Assembly: GCA_020348445.1 (NCBI GenBank)
Contig: CP070751.1
Coordinates: 80,832-144,831, forward strand
Reading direction: 5' to 3'
Source of the DNA: Thermoplasmata archaeon
Lineage (GTDB): Archaea; Thermoplasmatota; Thermoplasmata; GCA-020350865
Length of the DNA: 64,000 nucleotides
Every line of letters starts with the position of its first letter. Within the stretch, counting starts at the first letter, position 1. The notes beneath the pieces are model-generated. The model was given only the letters and a program-made list of their open reading frames with translations, searched no databases and was not told the origin of the DNA. This document shows positions 40,401 through 49,197 of this stretch, in pieces. Both the position numbers and the translations under genes were made by a program.

Positions 40401-41434
40401 CCAGTGATTATAAAACCACGATCCGAAGTTTCACGAACAGAAGTACCCGCATCAGAATCGGATGAAAATGCACCAAAGGTCCAATTCCAATACTCATTGC
40501 CTGAGGAATCGGTTTTAAGAAGCCATAAATCCTCCCATCCAGGTCCAAAAGACCATGTGTATCCTGTTGCAATATATCCTCCGTCTGAAGTCTGTTGTAC
40601 AGAATGAAATGCATCACGCATATCTTTATGATCACCGTAAGTTCTATTCCAAAGCTCGTTTCCTGATGAGGTGGTTTTTATTAACCAAGCATCCCCCTCA
40701 GTACCTCCATAGGACTCTGTCATGCCAGCAATTATATATCCGCCGTCTGAGGTCTGATGGAATGAAGTGCACCAATCAAGTCCATTCCCGCCAAAGGTCA
40801 TATTCCATTCTTCATGTCCATTTTCATCAGTTTTGATCAGCCAGGCATCAGAACCACCATTACCAAATGAATTTGTATTTGCAGCAATAATATACCCAAG
40901 ATCAGAGGTCTGATGAACTGATCTTCCATAATCCCAAAAACCACCACCAAAAGTTCTGTTCCACTGCTCTATTCCATTTGAATCAGTTTTTATTAACCAT
41001 ACATCGCCCCATACTCCATCCCCATAACTTACTGTTTCTCCCACAAGTATATACCCATCCTCAGATGTCTGCTGAACTAAAATACCATTATCATGATCAT
41101 TCCCGCCAAAAGTTCTGTTGAATTTAATTAGCCGAGCTTCACCTAAAGCAGTATCCACGGTAATATTATCTTTGTAGCTAATTTTAGATTCATCAATAAA
41201 ATCATCTTCCACATAATTGCTCTGCAAAGCAAGTTTCACCTCACCAGTAGGTGTAACTGTTACATTTGTTAAGGTTCCGCTATTGAAATCTCCCGCAGTC
41301 GTCTGCACCCAGCTCTCATCTGCAGATACATTCCCAATAAACGGCTCGTCAAAAGGTATTACCTGAACTACAGACAATATCAGCAGTACACATATACATA
41401 CTCGAAATGTTCGCCTCGCCTTGTGCCCACACAT
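37487..41434 (-). CDS. Propeller-repeat surface protein H (7 repeats)
   Basis: This 1315-residue protein is the promoter-most gene of the array. It has a signal sequence (MCGHKARRTFR plus a hydrophobic core), a leader to 104 and seven repeats (105 to about 475). Several repeats carry insertions, for example repeat 4 (DHKDMRDAFHS) and repeat 5 (FSSDSDAG). The linker domain, one Ig module (about 781-868), one HTPVTSG domain and two SbsA-type Ig domains (KTPTGTNVAV and DPEKNELDVGVG) follow. [11 protein letters not shown] precedes the TM helix (about 1198-1218) and the shared tail ([29 protein letters not shown]). A standard SD, GGAGGGG, precedes the ATG. Confidence 0.92.
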   Translation of the reverse strand: MCGHKARRTFRVCICVLLILSVVQVIPFDEPFIGNVSADESWVQTTAGDFNSGTLTNVTVTPTGEVKLALQSNYVEDDFIDESKISYKDNITVDTALGEARLIKFNRTFGGNDHDNGILVQQTSEDGYILVGETVSYGDGVWGDVWLIKTDSNGIEQWNRTFGGGFWDYGRSVHQTSDLGYIIAANTNSFGNGGSDAWLIKTDENGHEEWNMTFGGNGLDWCTSFHQTSDGGYIIAGMTESYGGTEGDAWLIKTTSSGNELWNRTYGDHKDMRDAFHSVQQTSDGGYIATGYTWSFGPGWEDLWLLKTDSSGNEYWNWTFGAFSSDSDAGTSVRETSDRGFIITGRTKSYGAGNYDVWLIKTDINGSEEWKKTFGGIDDDRGQSVVITNDGDFVIAGLTKSFGSGLEDLWLIKTDSTGSEIWNKTFGGGRDDYGYSVSETSDFGYIITGTTDSYGAGAEDVWLLKTDSLGNLEFTYGELISSNLLEGQEVVSLTTFECTVSIPTSGSGSIYIEFSEDLNNWDGGQLLNDGFNSIDLSSLDFTQGNFYYRMIFQWYGDTAPSVQNINFSFSQYYYLGVFESQSFDATAPVRWVAIKWNGTTVSGLDFQFQLRTASDESGLDLVNYIGRGGTSDTYYTSPGEEIYPGHNGDQWMQFRVFLRTADRSLTPLLEDVTIFYNFTLAYPPDLISPSDGSLLSDTTPEFSWRFNDIIGSQIGFQVQISDADTFSDIIYDSDLQTSSNEHWQITGDIDDGTWYWRVRTQNDVLDWGDYSTYWTFVIDSTPPYSFTPTADYDTWTSETQFNIYFSTTDKTSSIDRYEVKIDSGAFSTQTSPYTIPAQTDGIHNITVRAYDKAGNYVEGYRDIYIDTGLPSITHTPVTSGEVGEPIEIEAIVEDVGSGLDEVILYYKKPSDSSYIALQMNADTGDTYSVEIPGAAVTSDGLEYYISASDQIPNIIYYGTSGQTTTEPTGSNDIDIEITQDIIPPSITGKTPTGTNVAVTTNITVTFSEPMNQLLTQSAFTILPSVFGAFSWNGNTLKFDPDSDLAYFTTYNVTIGTGAKDLFGNPLGTVTSWEFTTIPEPGTGPEVETIDPEKNELDVGVGIQIEIKFTQDMDPDTTEGAITIEPYIELIPQWGSEDYLVLKPREPLDYDTKYTLTISIDATNENGQHMEEEYVSSFYTEKRPEEAAKPFWETWEPIITGVTVLASIIVFLIGFLAVRKKRGKLKQYMERIEDTFDEYKEDPKTCKEELILLREDIKKDVHRGKIEENHFLILDKKIDDFLLEIKVMEKGEAEAVPEEDITEPVSEEEEVSGGFE
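40010..41122 (-). repeat. 7 tandem propeller-type repeats of protein H
   Basis: Seven repeats were counted. Repeats 4 and 5 are lengthened between FG and SVQQT/SVRET. Confidence 0.85.
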
Positions 41435-41470
41435 ATTAGCCCCCTCCGTGGTTGTTTATATCCTCTAGAT

Positions 41471-41501
41471 AAGATATAATATGAATATTTAAAATTATCC
41501 A
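41471..41501 (-). promoter_or_regulatory. Array promoter of gene H
   Basis: GGATA and TATCTT keep the 31-bp spacing, with one arm shortened to GATA/TATC. The TATA box is TTTTAAATAT. Confidence 0.65.
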
Positions 41502-41542
41502 CAAACCTACAAATAAGCCCAAAACAAGCAAAACAAATGACC

Positions 41543-42191
41543 TTAGTCTTTCCCCTCTTCCTCTTCTTCTTCTTTGACTTCCTCCTTAGTCAATTTCTCA
41601 CTTCCTCCCTTCTCAATTACTTCTTCCTCCTTCTCACCTTCCTTGAATTCCTTTATAGACCCCTCGTCTTCTTTACTTTTACCTTTCGGCTCTATGTCCC
41701 CTTCACCTTCCTCTTTAGGTTCTTCATCACTTTTGCCTTCTCCTTCAACACCTTCCTTAGCCTCCTCCTCTTCCTCTTCATCTTCCTCCTCCTTCTTCCC
41801 GAACAAGGCCTCATTCAAACGCTTAAAAGACTCCACTGTTAAGGCCAATGCAAATAAATTCACCACTGCGAAAAGGAGAAAAATCTCTGCTGCAAAGAAC
41901 AAATCAGTCTCAGGTAATACCTTATCCAGGCTGTAGTGTAAGAAGAATATGTTACTCCATGAGGCATTATGGAATATTCCATCTTCCAGGAAATAATCAA
42001 AGTCAGGTATCTCAGCCCAAATCCCCCCGACAATCCCCACAATCGCTCTTTTTTTAAGAAATTCCATAGAATTTGATACCTTGATATTCTTTGTGGCAAG
42101 CCAAAAGATAAGAAGGAATATGGGTATTGTTATTGAATAGCCCCAAAAAAAATGTGCGAAAGGCCAGATATGATCACCATACCATTTTCAT
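41543..42191 (-). CDS. Small membrane protein with acidic tail; likely 1-base frameshift after the start
   Basis: I do not recognise the family. The clear ORF from 42067 to 41543 (174 residues, MEFLKKRAIVG...) stays open in frame upstream to 42187. It adds a good hydrophobic segment (HIWPFAHFFWGYSITIP, then IFLLIFWLATKN) but has no ATG, GTG or TTG there. An ATG at 42191, 10 bases after the stop of the preceding gene, would read MKWYGDHIWPF if the AAAA at 42185-42188 were AAA; as written it meets TGA after five codons. I therefore place the true start at 42191 and suspect a sequencing indel or a genuine inactivating mutation. A second TM lies near LFFAAEIFLLFAVVNLFALAL. The last about 80 residues are almost entirely Glu, Lys, Gly and Asp. 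Function is unknown. It is probably co-transcribed with the PKD protein. Confidence 0.65.
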
Positions 42192-42200
42192 CTTTCTAAT

Positions 42201-45200
42201 CTAAGCTTCATCAGGAGGGGGCGGTGGCGCCCGTTTCTTAACTTCTTTTTTAGGTTCGGGCGGTGGTAACTCTTCAGGTGGAATAGGCGGTGGTGCAGGT
42301 GGCGGTGTCTCATCTTCAATTATTTCAAATGTTTCAGAAGGAGCCTCTGGTTCAGCCTCTTGCAATGGAGGAGGAGATGGTGGTTTAGAAGGAGCTTTCT
42401 TGGCTGGAGCCTTCTTTTTCTTGGGTGGTTTGGCTCGAGGTTGAACAGGTTTTGCAGCAGCGGGGGGGGCTTCTTCTTTTGCTATGACCTGGGGTTCTTC
42501 TTGAGGTACTGTTGCCTGCATCGCAGATTGTGCCTCAAGGGCAAGCTGAAGTTGACCCCGGGCCTGATCCAAATCATTGATCCTTGTCAACAATTTCTGG
42601 TTCCTGCTTCTCTCCTTGGCAAATAGGGCACCCAAAATCACTGCCACAATTATTCCAATCAAGGCCAAAAAGAGCCATAAAACATAGGATTCATCAGAGG
42701 TTTCTTTCCATTTTGAGCTGTCCAACGGATAATCATCATTGGCATCGGACTTACCGTCGTTGTCGTCATCCTCGTCGGTCTTGTCCCCGATACCGTCCCC
42801 GTCAGTATCCAAAGTTTCCTCAGGATCGTAGGGAAAGTCATCTTCGGAATCGATTACACCATCATCGTCATCGTCATCATCTATGTTGTCTCCAAGACCA
42901 TCTGAATCGGTATCTACCCATTCTGTGGGATTATTAGGGAATTCATCGATATCATCCGGTACGTTGTCCTGATCATCGTCAGGATCCTCGGAATCGAATA
43001 AACCATCACCATCAGAATCTATTTCTGGTTTCGCAGAGATAATATTGGACACTGATGAGCTTAAACCAGCATCGTCAACTGCCACGATAAAGTAGCTGTA
43101 GTTCTGCCCATTAATCAATCCCGAGTGATAATAGTAGGTTACGTCATGTGAAAATGTTTCTATCTTGTCATAAACCTGCCCATCATCGCTGAAGTACAAT
43201 TCGTAATGGCTAAAGTCCTCCTCAATATTTGGATTCCAGGTGATGTTCAAGGCTCCCCCTGTCTGGATTTTTGTATAGGTAAGTCCAGAAGTAGGCAAGG
43301 GAGGTGTTGTGTCCAAAACTGTGACGAACCATGAACTTGTGTTCCAATTTCCTGCAGAATCTGTTATGTTTACGGTCATGGTATATACTCCTGGATCATC
43401 ATATGTATGAGTAACAACATCATCAGAGCCAAATAACTGGTTGCCATCGCCAAAGGTAAAGTGGTACGATACAATTCCAACATTATCATCTGATTTTGAT
43501 GCATTGAACTCGTACTCCACTTCCTCATGCATAGTATCCTCAAATTCAACATTCAAAGCGGGTCTCTCCTCATCCACCAACTTCACTTCTATGGCCACGG
43601 GATCGATGTTGGAGTTTCCTTGAGCGTCGTAGACTATCAGGGTTACTATGTAATTTCCAGGCTCTGTAAAAACATGTGTCGGGGAAATCCCTGTATAATC
43701 TGGATTGTTCCAATCAATGCCGTCGCTGTTATCAATGTCCCATAGGTAAGTTACGATACCAACGTTATCGTATGAGGCCGAGGCGTCGAATGTGTATGGC
43801 GTGTCCTCGTCTATAGTGTCATCTTCCCCAGCGTCTGCAAAGGGAGGCGTTATATCCAAAACCTCGATGGTAAGGGTGTTATGGTTCCAGTTGCCTGATG
43901 TATCAGTGACGTTCAAGGTGACAAGATATACCCCAGGTTCGGAATAGGTATGCAATGGCGAGCTCCCGCTGTGATCGGGATCGTCCCAATTCAAACCGTC
44001 GTTTATATCCATATCCCATGCATAGCTAAATATATCCACATTGTCGCTGGAAGCCGAAGCGTCGAAGGTATAGGGTGACTCCTCATTCACTATGCCATCT
44101 GGTCCTGCATCGGCATTTGGAAGGGTTATATCCAAGACCGTTATTGTCACGGTGTCCAGGTTCCAATTTCCAGAGGTGTCGGTGACATTCAAGGTTACGC
44201 TGTAAGTCCCTGGCTCGGTGTATATATGATCAGGATCCCATTTGCTTGGGCCGCTTTCATCAGGATTGCTCCAATCGATGCCGTCACTCTCGTCAAAGTC
44301 CCAGGCATAACTTGCGATATCCACGTTATCACTTGAACCAGAGGCATCGAAGGTGTACGGTGATTCCTCATCTATGGTGGTATCAGAGCCGGCATCTGCA
44401 GTGGGTTCTGTGACATCCAACACTGTAATATGAATTTCCGCCGTGTTCCAGTTTCCTTGTTCATCAGTGACATTGAGTGTAACTGTGTATGTACCTGGTT
44501 CAGAATATTCATGACTTGGATTGGAGCCAGTGTAATCTGGTGTCACCCAATCAAGACCGTCGCTTGCATTAATATCCCATTTGTATTCCACGACATCCAC
44601 GTTATCAAATGAGGATAAGCCGTCAAAAATGTACGGTGTATCCTCGTCTACAGTGTCATCGGAGCCTGCATCAGCAGTAGGTGATGTGACATCCAGAACT
44701 GTAATTTGGACAGTATCTGTGTTCCAGTTTCCTTCCTCGTCTGTGACATTCAATGTTATCACATATATTCCCGGCTCGTTGTATGTATGCATGGGATTCC
44801 ATAAACTTGGACCTGAGTAATCGGGACTGACCCAGTCTACTCCATCGTTTTTATCTATATCCCAGGCATAATTTACTATACCGACATCATCAGAGGATTT
44901 TGAAGCATCGAACTGATGAGGCAAATCCTCATCAATTGTTACATCATCACCTGCATCTGCAAATGGATTGCGCGCATCTATCACAGTTATGGTCAATGAA
45001 TCGGTACCGCTGTTTCCTGCCTCATCAGTAACAGTCAAAACCACAATATACACACTAGGTGTGGTATAGGTATGAGACGGATTGGGTCCTGCATCGTATG
45101 CGAAGTTACCATCTCCAAATGTCCAATTGTAGAATTCGATTACGCCCGAGTTGTCTGAAGAAAGAGAGCCGTCAAAAAGATAGGCTGTATCGTTGTTAAC

Positions 45201-48200
45201 AGAATCATCGGGCCCGGCATTTGCCAAAGGATCTGTTACGTCCAAAACTCTGATTGTCACGGTATCAGTTGTCCAATAGTCTGATACATCGGTGACTTTC
45301 AATGTCGCGATGTAAACACCTGGTTCCGAATATACATGAGATGGACTCACACCCAGATAGTCGGGAGTTACCCAATCCACTCCGTCGCTTGCATCTATGT
45401 CCCATGCATAGGTGGCGATGCCCACATTGTCATCCGAGCCAGAGCCATCGAAGGTGTGAGATGTATCCTCATCTACAGTTGCATCGTCCCCTGCATGTGC
45501 AGTTGGAGGAGTCACGTCAAGGACAGTTATGGACAATGTGTCTGTGTCCGAGTTCCCTTCAGCATCTGTTACGTTCAAGGTTACAATGTATGTGTTGGGT
45601 GTCATGTATGTGTAAATCGGATTCGGTCCTGTCCGATCAGGTGTCGCCCAATCCAATCCATCACTTGCATTCATATCCCACGCATAGTTGAAGATTCCAA
45701 CATTATCTGAGGAAGCAGAGCCGTCAAAGACAACAGGTGAACCCTCATCTGTAACATTATCAGGGCCTGCATCTGCAGATGGAAATGTGATATCAATAAC
45801 AGTTATCCACACGGTATCTATACCCGAATTTCCTGATAAATCCGTTACATTCAATGTAACTATATACACATCAGGCTGAGCATATTCATGGGAAGGTGAA
45901 GGATCGGTTCCATTGGAATAATTTCCATCTCCAAAGTCCCAGTTGTAGAATGCAATAGAACCCGAGTTGTCGTAAGAAAGAGTACCATCGAAAGTATAAG
46001 ATGTATCTTCATCTACTGAATCATTTGGTCCTGCATCTGCCATAGGGGAGGTGACGTCAAATACAGTCACATTGAGAATGTCCATACCCCATCCTCCATC
46101 TGCGTCAATCACCCTCAGTGTGACCACATAATCCCCAGGTGTATCATAAGTCCAATTTACTTCCATGCCCATTTTATCTGGAGAGCCCCAGTCCAAGCCA
46201 TCTGAATCATCAATATCCCACAAATAATCGGTAATCCCAAAATCGTCCCAAGAGAGGGAGCCGTTGAATACTATGGGCAAATCCTCGTCTGTAGAATCGT
46301 CAAGCCCAGCATTAGCAATTGGGGGAAGGGAATCTGTCACCGTTATATTTACTATATCGGTGGCCCAGTTTCCATTGGCATCTGTGCATTTAAGTGTGGC
46401 AGTATAAAGACCAGAAAATGTGTATATATGGGTAGGGGTGATATTTGTACCGTTGTCATAGAATCCGTCGCCAAAACTCCAGTTGTACCATACTATACCC
46501 ACATTGTCCCATGAGCCTGAACCGTCGAACATGTAAAGTGTGTTCTTCATTATGGAGCCGTCTAAACCTGCATCTACATGGGGTGGCTCGTTGTCCTTTA
46601 CAGTGATTTGGACTACATCCGTATCTGTTATAGTGTCAGTATCAGTGATTCTCAAAGTCACATTATAGACACCAGGTATTGTATATGTATATGAAGGTGA
46701 TATTCCAGTCAAATCAGGGGGGCTGAAGTTCACACCATCACTATCGTCTATGTCCCATTCATAGATTGTTATGCCCTCAAAATCCCAAGAACCTGATCCA
46801 TTGAAGTTGTAGGGTGTTCCTGCTGAGGCTGTATCATCAGGCCCGGCATCAGCTATGGGTAGATTGTTCTGGACACTGACAAGGACTGCAGAAAGCCAAT
46901 TGCTGAAACCGCCGTTTGTATCCTCAAATCTCACCCTGAATTCATAAGGTCCTTCTGGTGCGCTGGCATCGGGTGTGAAATTCACCTGCCAGAATCCAGA
47001 TGGAGCTGTGCCTATATATGTCTGAGTTCCGAGATAAGTTGTATTCCATACTGAGGTACCAGGCTCTTTGTACTGGAAGTATGGGATCAAATCCTCTTCA
47101 CTGTCCTCAGGATCTGAGCCGTTGGCTGTTATGTTCACCACCTGGCCACGGTAGATATCCAAGGCAGTGGAGTCGATTTCATCGGCAGTGGGCGGTCCCG
47201 ACAGGTAAATTATGACCTCCCTGCTCATATTCATTGTGGCATCTCCAGAGCCGAATGCTGTGCCGTTTTCTGCATCTATATGATGAGGAGTATAGTAAGT
47301 TGTTCCACCTGCGGTCCTGTTGAATTCCTTAACCTCCAGCCATCTAATCCAACCGTTGTTTCCCACGCCAGTACTAAGAGGTTGAGGAACTGGAGGATCA
47401 GGATTTCCGTACCAATCGTCTATCCACACATCTGCATTGTCCACACCACCTCCCATTTGCATGATTCTTACGTGGAGGTAATTTTTCACATCTAAAAACG
47501 AATCAGCGTCTTCAACCACTGCTGAAGTTGTAGAATTATCGAAGGTGGTGTTGAGGAAAAAGACTGAGGGTGGATTACCGTAATTATCTTCGACTCTGAC
47601 ATCAACATCCCCTGGATTGGAGCTTTTTTCAAGGGTGCAATTTGTGATATATACATTATCGGTTGCTTCAACCCAGATATTTCTGTCATTTCTTGCTATT
47701 AAGCCACCGTCAATCAGTATCTGGCTCACCACTTCCAGATAGTACCCAGAGCCTGTATTGGCACTGTTGTGATTGTCTCTAACCTCGTTATCATAACAAT
47801 AGATAAGACCAAGGGCCCACCACGAACCCACTGCGAAATGGATTCCATGCCCATCTGACGACCCTCCTCCATTGTCATAGACTACATTATCATAGACATA
47901 TATGTTGTGGACCGCCGTAGCTCCAAAAATGGTATCCACGCCGAACAACCTAATTCCATCCACATTGTTGGAATAGATTTCATTATCGTAAATAAAGATG
48001 TACCGGACAGCTGAGGGACCATTTCTTCCTTGAAGCCAGATACCGTTTTCGTTGTTCAATATTTCATTCTCATGGATATCGCACAATAGAACATTGACAT
48101 CTGATATATCCCCATTTATGAAGACACCCAAATTATGATTGTCTATTGTGTTGTTGAATACATCATGCATTATCCCGCCATCGAGGGTGATTCCATAGGC

Positions 48201-48986
48201 ATTTGGACTATCGATAACGTCATTGTAGGAGATATTGAGATAGGTACTGGCATAGAAATACATGCTGAAGTTCTGAATGTTTGATACCGTGTTGTCCATA
48301 AAATAGCAGTATGTGACATTATTCGTATACACCCCGATATTGTCGATTTTTTCTATTACATTGTTTTGAACTGTTACATTATTGGTATCCCTAACAATTA
48401 TACCTCGATAGCAATCTGCAATATGATTTCCCTCGATCAATGAATACTCAGAAGCGATCATAAGACCCAAATCCCGCCAATAAGTGCCTGCGGAATATCC
48501 GCAGTAATGCAACTCGCTGTTTCTCATCTCGAATGTTGAGCTTGCACCGTAAACACCGAAGCTATACCTTAAATTAGGATCCCAACTCGTAATGTTCGAG
48601 GCGTCATCTTTGGTTAACGGATCAAGGTCAGTATCCCGTATAATGAAAGTTCCGCCATTTTGAACCACGATTGCGAACTCACCATCGGAAGATACATTGA
48701 TTTTTAATGTCACATTTATCAATGTTAAAGAGCCTGTGCCATCAACAGTCAAGTCTCCGTTAACGATAATAGTCTTGTCCTGATGAACGATAGTGTCGCC
48801 ATCAACTATATCCCAAGAACCGTTGGTGTTCCATATATTATCCCCAGCTATGGGATCCATTCCAGTTCCGCCATCCCAAGGCTCATTTGTCTCGGCCTCG
48901 GAAGGTGAGGGTATATTTACTATCCCAGCAAACAAGGCTGATATCAGTAGCAAACAAAGTATAGGGTTTGTGATTGTCCTTTTCAT
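42201..48986 (-). CDS. Giant cell-surface protein: beta-helix, 13 PKD domains, FnIII, Asp-rich repeats, TM, Pro-rich tail
   Basis: I chose the ATG at 48986 (MKRTITNPILCLLL) over the upstream in-frame TTG at 48992, because AGGGG sits about 7 bases before it. The protein is 2261 residues. A signal peptide is followed by a right-handed beta-helix region (about 60-500; many short repeats such as NNVTVQNNVI and NGIWL, as in NosD-type helices). A linker domain is followed by 13 PKD domains (about 715-1880; ADAG.DDTVDEDTPYTFD...YAWDID...G.Y.VTLNVTD). Most carry an SDG.DW..PD insertion; a few keep the short FGDG form. A fibronectin-III-like domain, four DSDGDG/DDDDDG blocks of thrombospondin-3 type (likely Ca2+ binding) and a TM helix (about 2100-2123) follow. 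The cytoplasmic tail is coiled coil and then rich in Pro and Lys. It is a surface adhesin or S-layer-associated protein by inference. Confidence 0.92.
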   Translation of the reverse strand: MKRTITNPILCLLLISALFAGIVNIPSPSEAETNEPWDGGTGMDPIAGDNIWNTNGSWDIVDGDTIVHQDKTIIVNGDLTVDGTGSLTLINVTLKINVSSDGEFAIVVQNGGTFIIRDTDLDPLTKDDASNITSWDPNLRYSFGVYGASSTFEMRNSELHYCGYSAGTYWRDLGLMIASEYSLIEGNHIADCYRGIIVRDTNNVTVQNNVIEKIDNIGVYTNNVTYCYFMDNTVSNIQNFSMYFYASTYLNISYNDVIDSPNAYGITLDGGIMHDVFNNTIDNHNLGVFINGDISDVNVLLCDIHENEILNNENGIWLQGRNGPSAVRYIFIYDNEIYSNNVDGIRLFGVDTIFGATAVHNIYVYDNVVYDNGGGSSDGHGIHFAVGSWWALGLIYCYDNEVRDNHNSANTGSGYYLEVVSQILIDGGLIARNDRNIWVEATDNVYITNCTLEKSSNPGDVDVRVEDNYGNPPSVFFLNTTFDNSTTSAVVEDADSFLDVKNYLHVRIMQMGGGVDNADVWIDDWYGNPDPPVPQPLSTGVGNNGWIRWLEVKEFNRTAGGTTYYTPHHIDAENGTAFGSGDATMNMSREVIIYLSGPPTADEIDSTALDIYRGQVVNITANGSDPEDSEEDLIPYFQYKEPGTSVWNTTYLGTQTYIGTAPSGFWQVNFTPDASAPEGPYEFRVRFEDTNGGFSNWLSAVLVSVQNNLPIADAGPDDTASAGTPYNFNGSGSWDFEGITIYEWDIDDSDGVNFSPPDLTGISPSYTYTIPGVYNVTLRITDTDTITDTDVVQITVKDNEPPHVDAGLDGSIMKNTLYMFDGSGSWDNVGIVWYNWSFGDGFYDNGTNITPTHIYTFSGLYTATLKCTDANGNWATDIVNITVTDSLPPIANAGLDDSTDEDLPIVFNGSLSWDDFGITDYLWDIDDSDGLDWGSPDKMGMEVNWTYDTPGDYVVTLRVIDADGGWGMDILNVTVFDVTSPMADAGPNDSVDEDTSYTFDGTLSYDNSGSIAFYNWDFGDGNYSNGTDPSPSHEYAQPDVYIVTLNVTDLSGNSGIDTVWITVIDITFPSADAGPDNVTDEGSPVVFDGSASSDNVGIFNYAWDMNASDGLDWATPDRTGPNPIYTYMTPNTYIVTLNVTDAEGNSDTDTLSITVLDVTPPTAHAGDDATVDEDTSHTFDGSGSDDNVGIATYAWDIDASDGVDWVTPDYLGVSPSHVYSEPGVYIATLKVTDVSDYWTTDTVTIRVLDVTDPLANAGPDDSVNNDTAYLFDGSLSSDNSGVIEFYNWTFGDGNFAYDAGPNPSHTYTTPSVYIVVLTVTDEAGNSGTDSLTITVIDARNPFADAGDDVTIDEDLPHQFDASKSSDDVGIVNYAWDIDKNDGVDWVSPDYSGPSLWNPMHTYNEPGIYVITLNVTDEEGNWNTDTVQITVLDVTSPTADAGSDDTVDEDTPYIFDGLSSFDNVDVVEYKWDINASDGLDWVTPDYTGSNPSHEYSEPGTYTVTLNVTDEQGNWNTAEIHITVLDVTEPTADAGSDTTIDEESPYTFDASGSSDNVDIASYAWDFDESDGIDWSNPDESGPSKWDPDHIYTEPGTYSVTLNVTDTSGNWNLDTVTITVLDITLPNADAGPDGIVNEESPYTFDASASSDNVDIFSYAWDMDINDGLNWDDPDHSGSSPLHTYSEPGVYLVTLNVTDTSGNWNHNTLTIEVLDITPPFADAGEDDTIDEDTPYTFDASASYDNVGIVTYLWDIDNSDGIDWNNPDYTGISPTHVFTEPGNYIVTLIVYDAQGNSNIDPVAIEVKLVDEERPALNVEFEDTMHEEVEYEFNASKSDDNVGIVSYHFTFGDGNQLFGSDDVVTHTYDDPGVYTMTVNITDSAGNWNTSSWFVTVLDTTPPLPTSGLTYTKIQTGGALNITWNPNIEEDFSHYELYFSDDGQVYDKIETFSHDVTYYYHSGLINGQNYSYFIVAVDDAGLSSSVSNIISAKPEIDSDGDGLFDSEDPDDDQDNVPDDIDEFPNNPTEWVDTDSDGLGDNIDDDDDDDGVIDSEDDFPYDPEETLDTDGDGIGDKTDEDDDNDGKSDANDDYPLDSSKWKETSDESYVLWLFLALIGIIVAVILGALFAKERSRNQKLLTRINDLDQARGQLQLALEAQSAMQATVPQEEPQVIAKEEAPPAAAKPVQPRAKPPKKKKAPAKKAPSKPPSPPPLQEAEPEAPSETFEIIEDETPPPAPPPIPPEELPPPEPKKEVKKRAPPPPPDEA

Positions 48987-49128
48987 ATCCAATCCCCTAA
49001 AGCAAATGAAATGGGGGGTATAAGAAACCTTTGATTATGGGATAACTTCTAGATAATCGAAAGTAAAGGGCAAATCCCCCAAATTGTCCGTTCTATCGTA
49101 CAATGCGAAATTGCGGGTTTTGTTAAAA

Positions 49129-49141
49129 CTTTAAATAGAAA
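49129..49141 (+). promoter_or_regulatory. TATA box of the pilin-like gene pair
   Basis: ACTTTAAATAGAAA lies about 63 bases upstream of the TTG start at 49198, in the 211-base gap between divergent genes. A strong SD, GGGGGAGG, ends about 5 bases before the start. The rest of the gap shows no other gene. Confidence 0.5.
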
Positions 49142-49197
49142 GGAGTTGATTCTACGTTTACTTTAGCAAGCGGAAAAATCCCGCTGGGGGAGGACAT

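Noticed and set aside
1..41434. Horizontal transfer of the surface array from bacteria that use similar WLIKTD-type repeats
   Set aside because: Promoters, SD sites and codon use look like those of the neighbouring archaeal genes, and no integrase, IS or tRNA border is visible. Origin cannot be judged without a tree.
41574..41936. Serine-rich plus-strand ORF of 120 residues
   Set aside because: It is the complement of the Glu/Lys-rich tail on the minus strand; the low-complexity GA-rich DNA makes long open frames by composition.
41543..42067. DUF457-type membrane metal hydrolase identity for the small acidic protein
   Set aside because: PDFDYF and a His-containing helix are vaguely similar, but no full His/Asp set is visible and half the protein is low-complexity.
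42130..42150. The A8 run in the acidic membrane gene as the site of the frameshift
   Set aside because: The frame is hydrophobic and plausible on both sides of this run, so no shift is needed there. The AAAA next to the ATG explains the data with one change.
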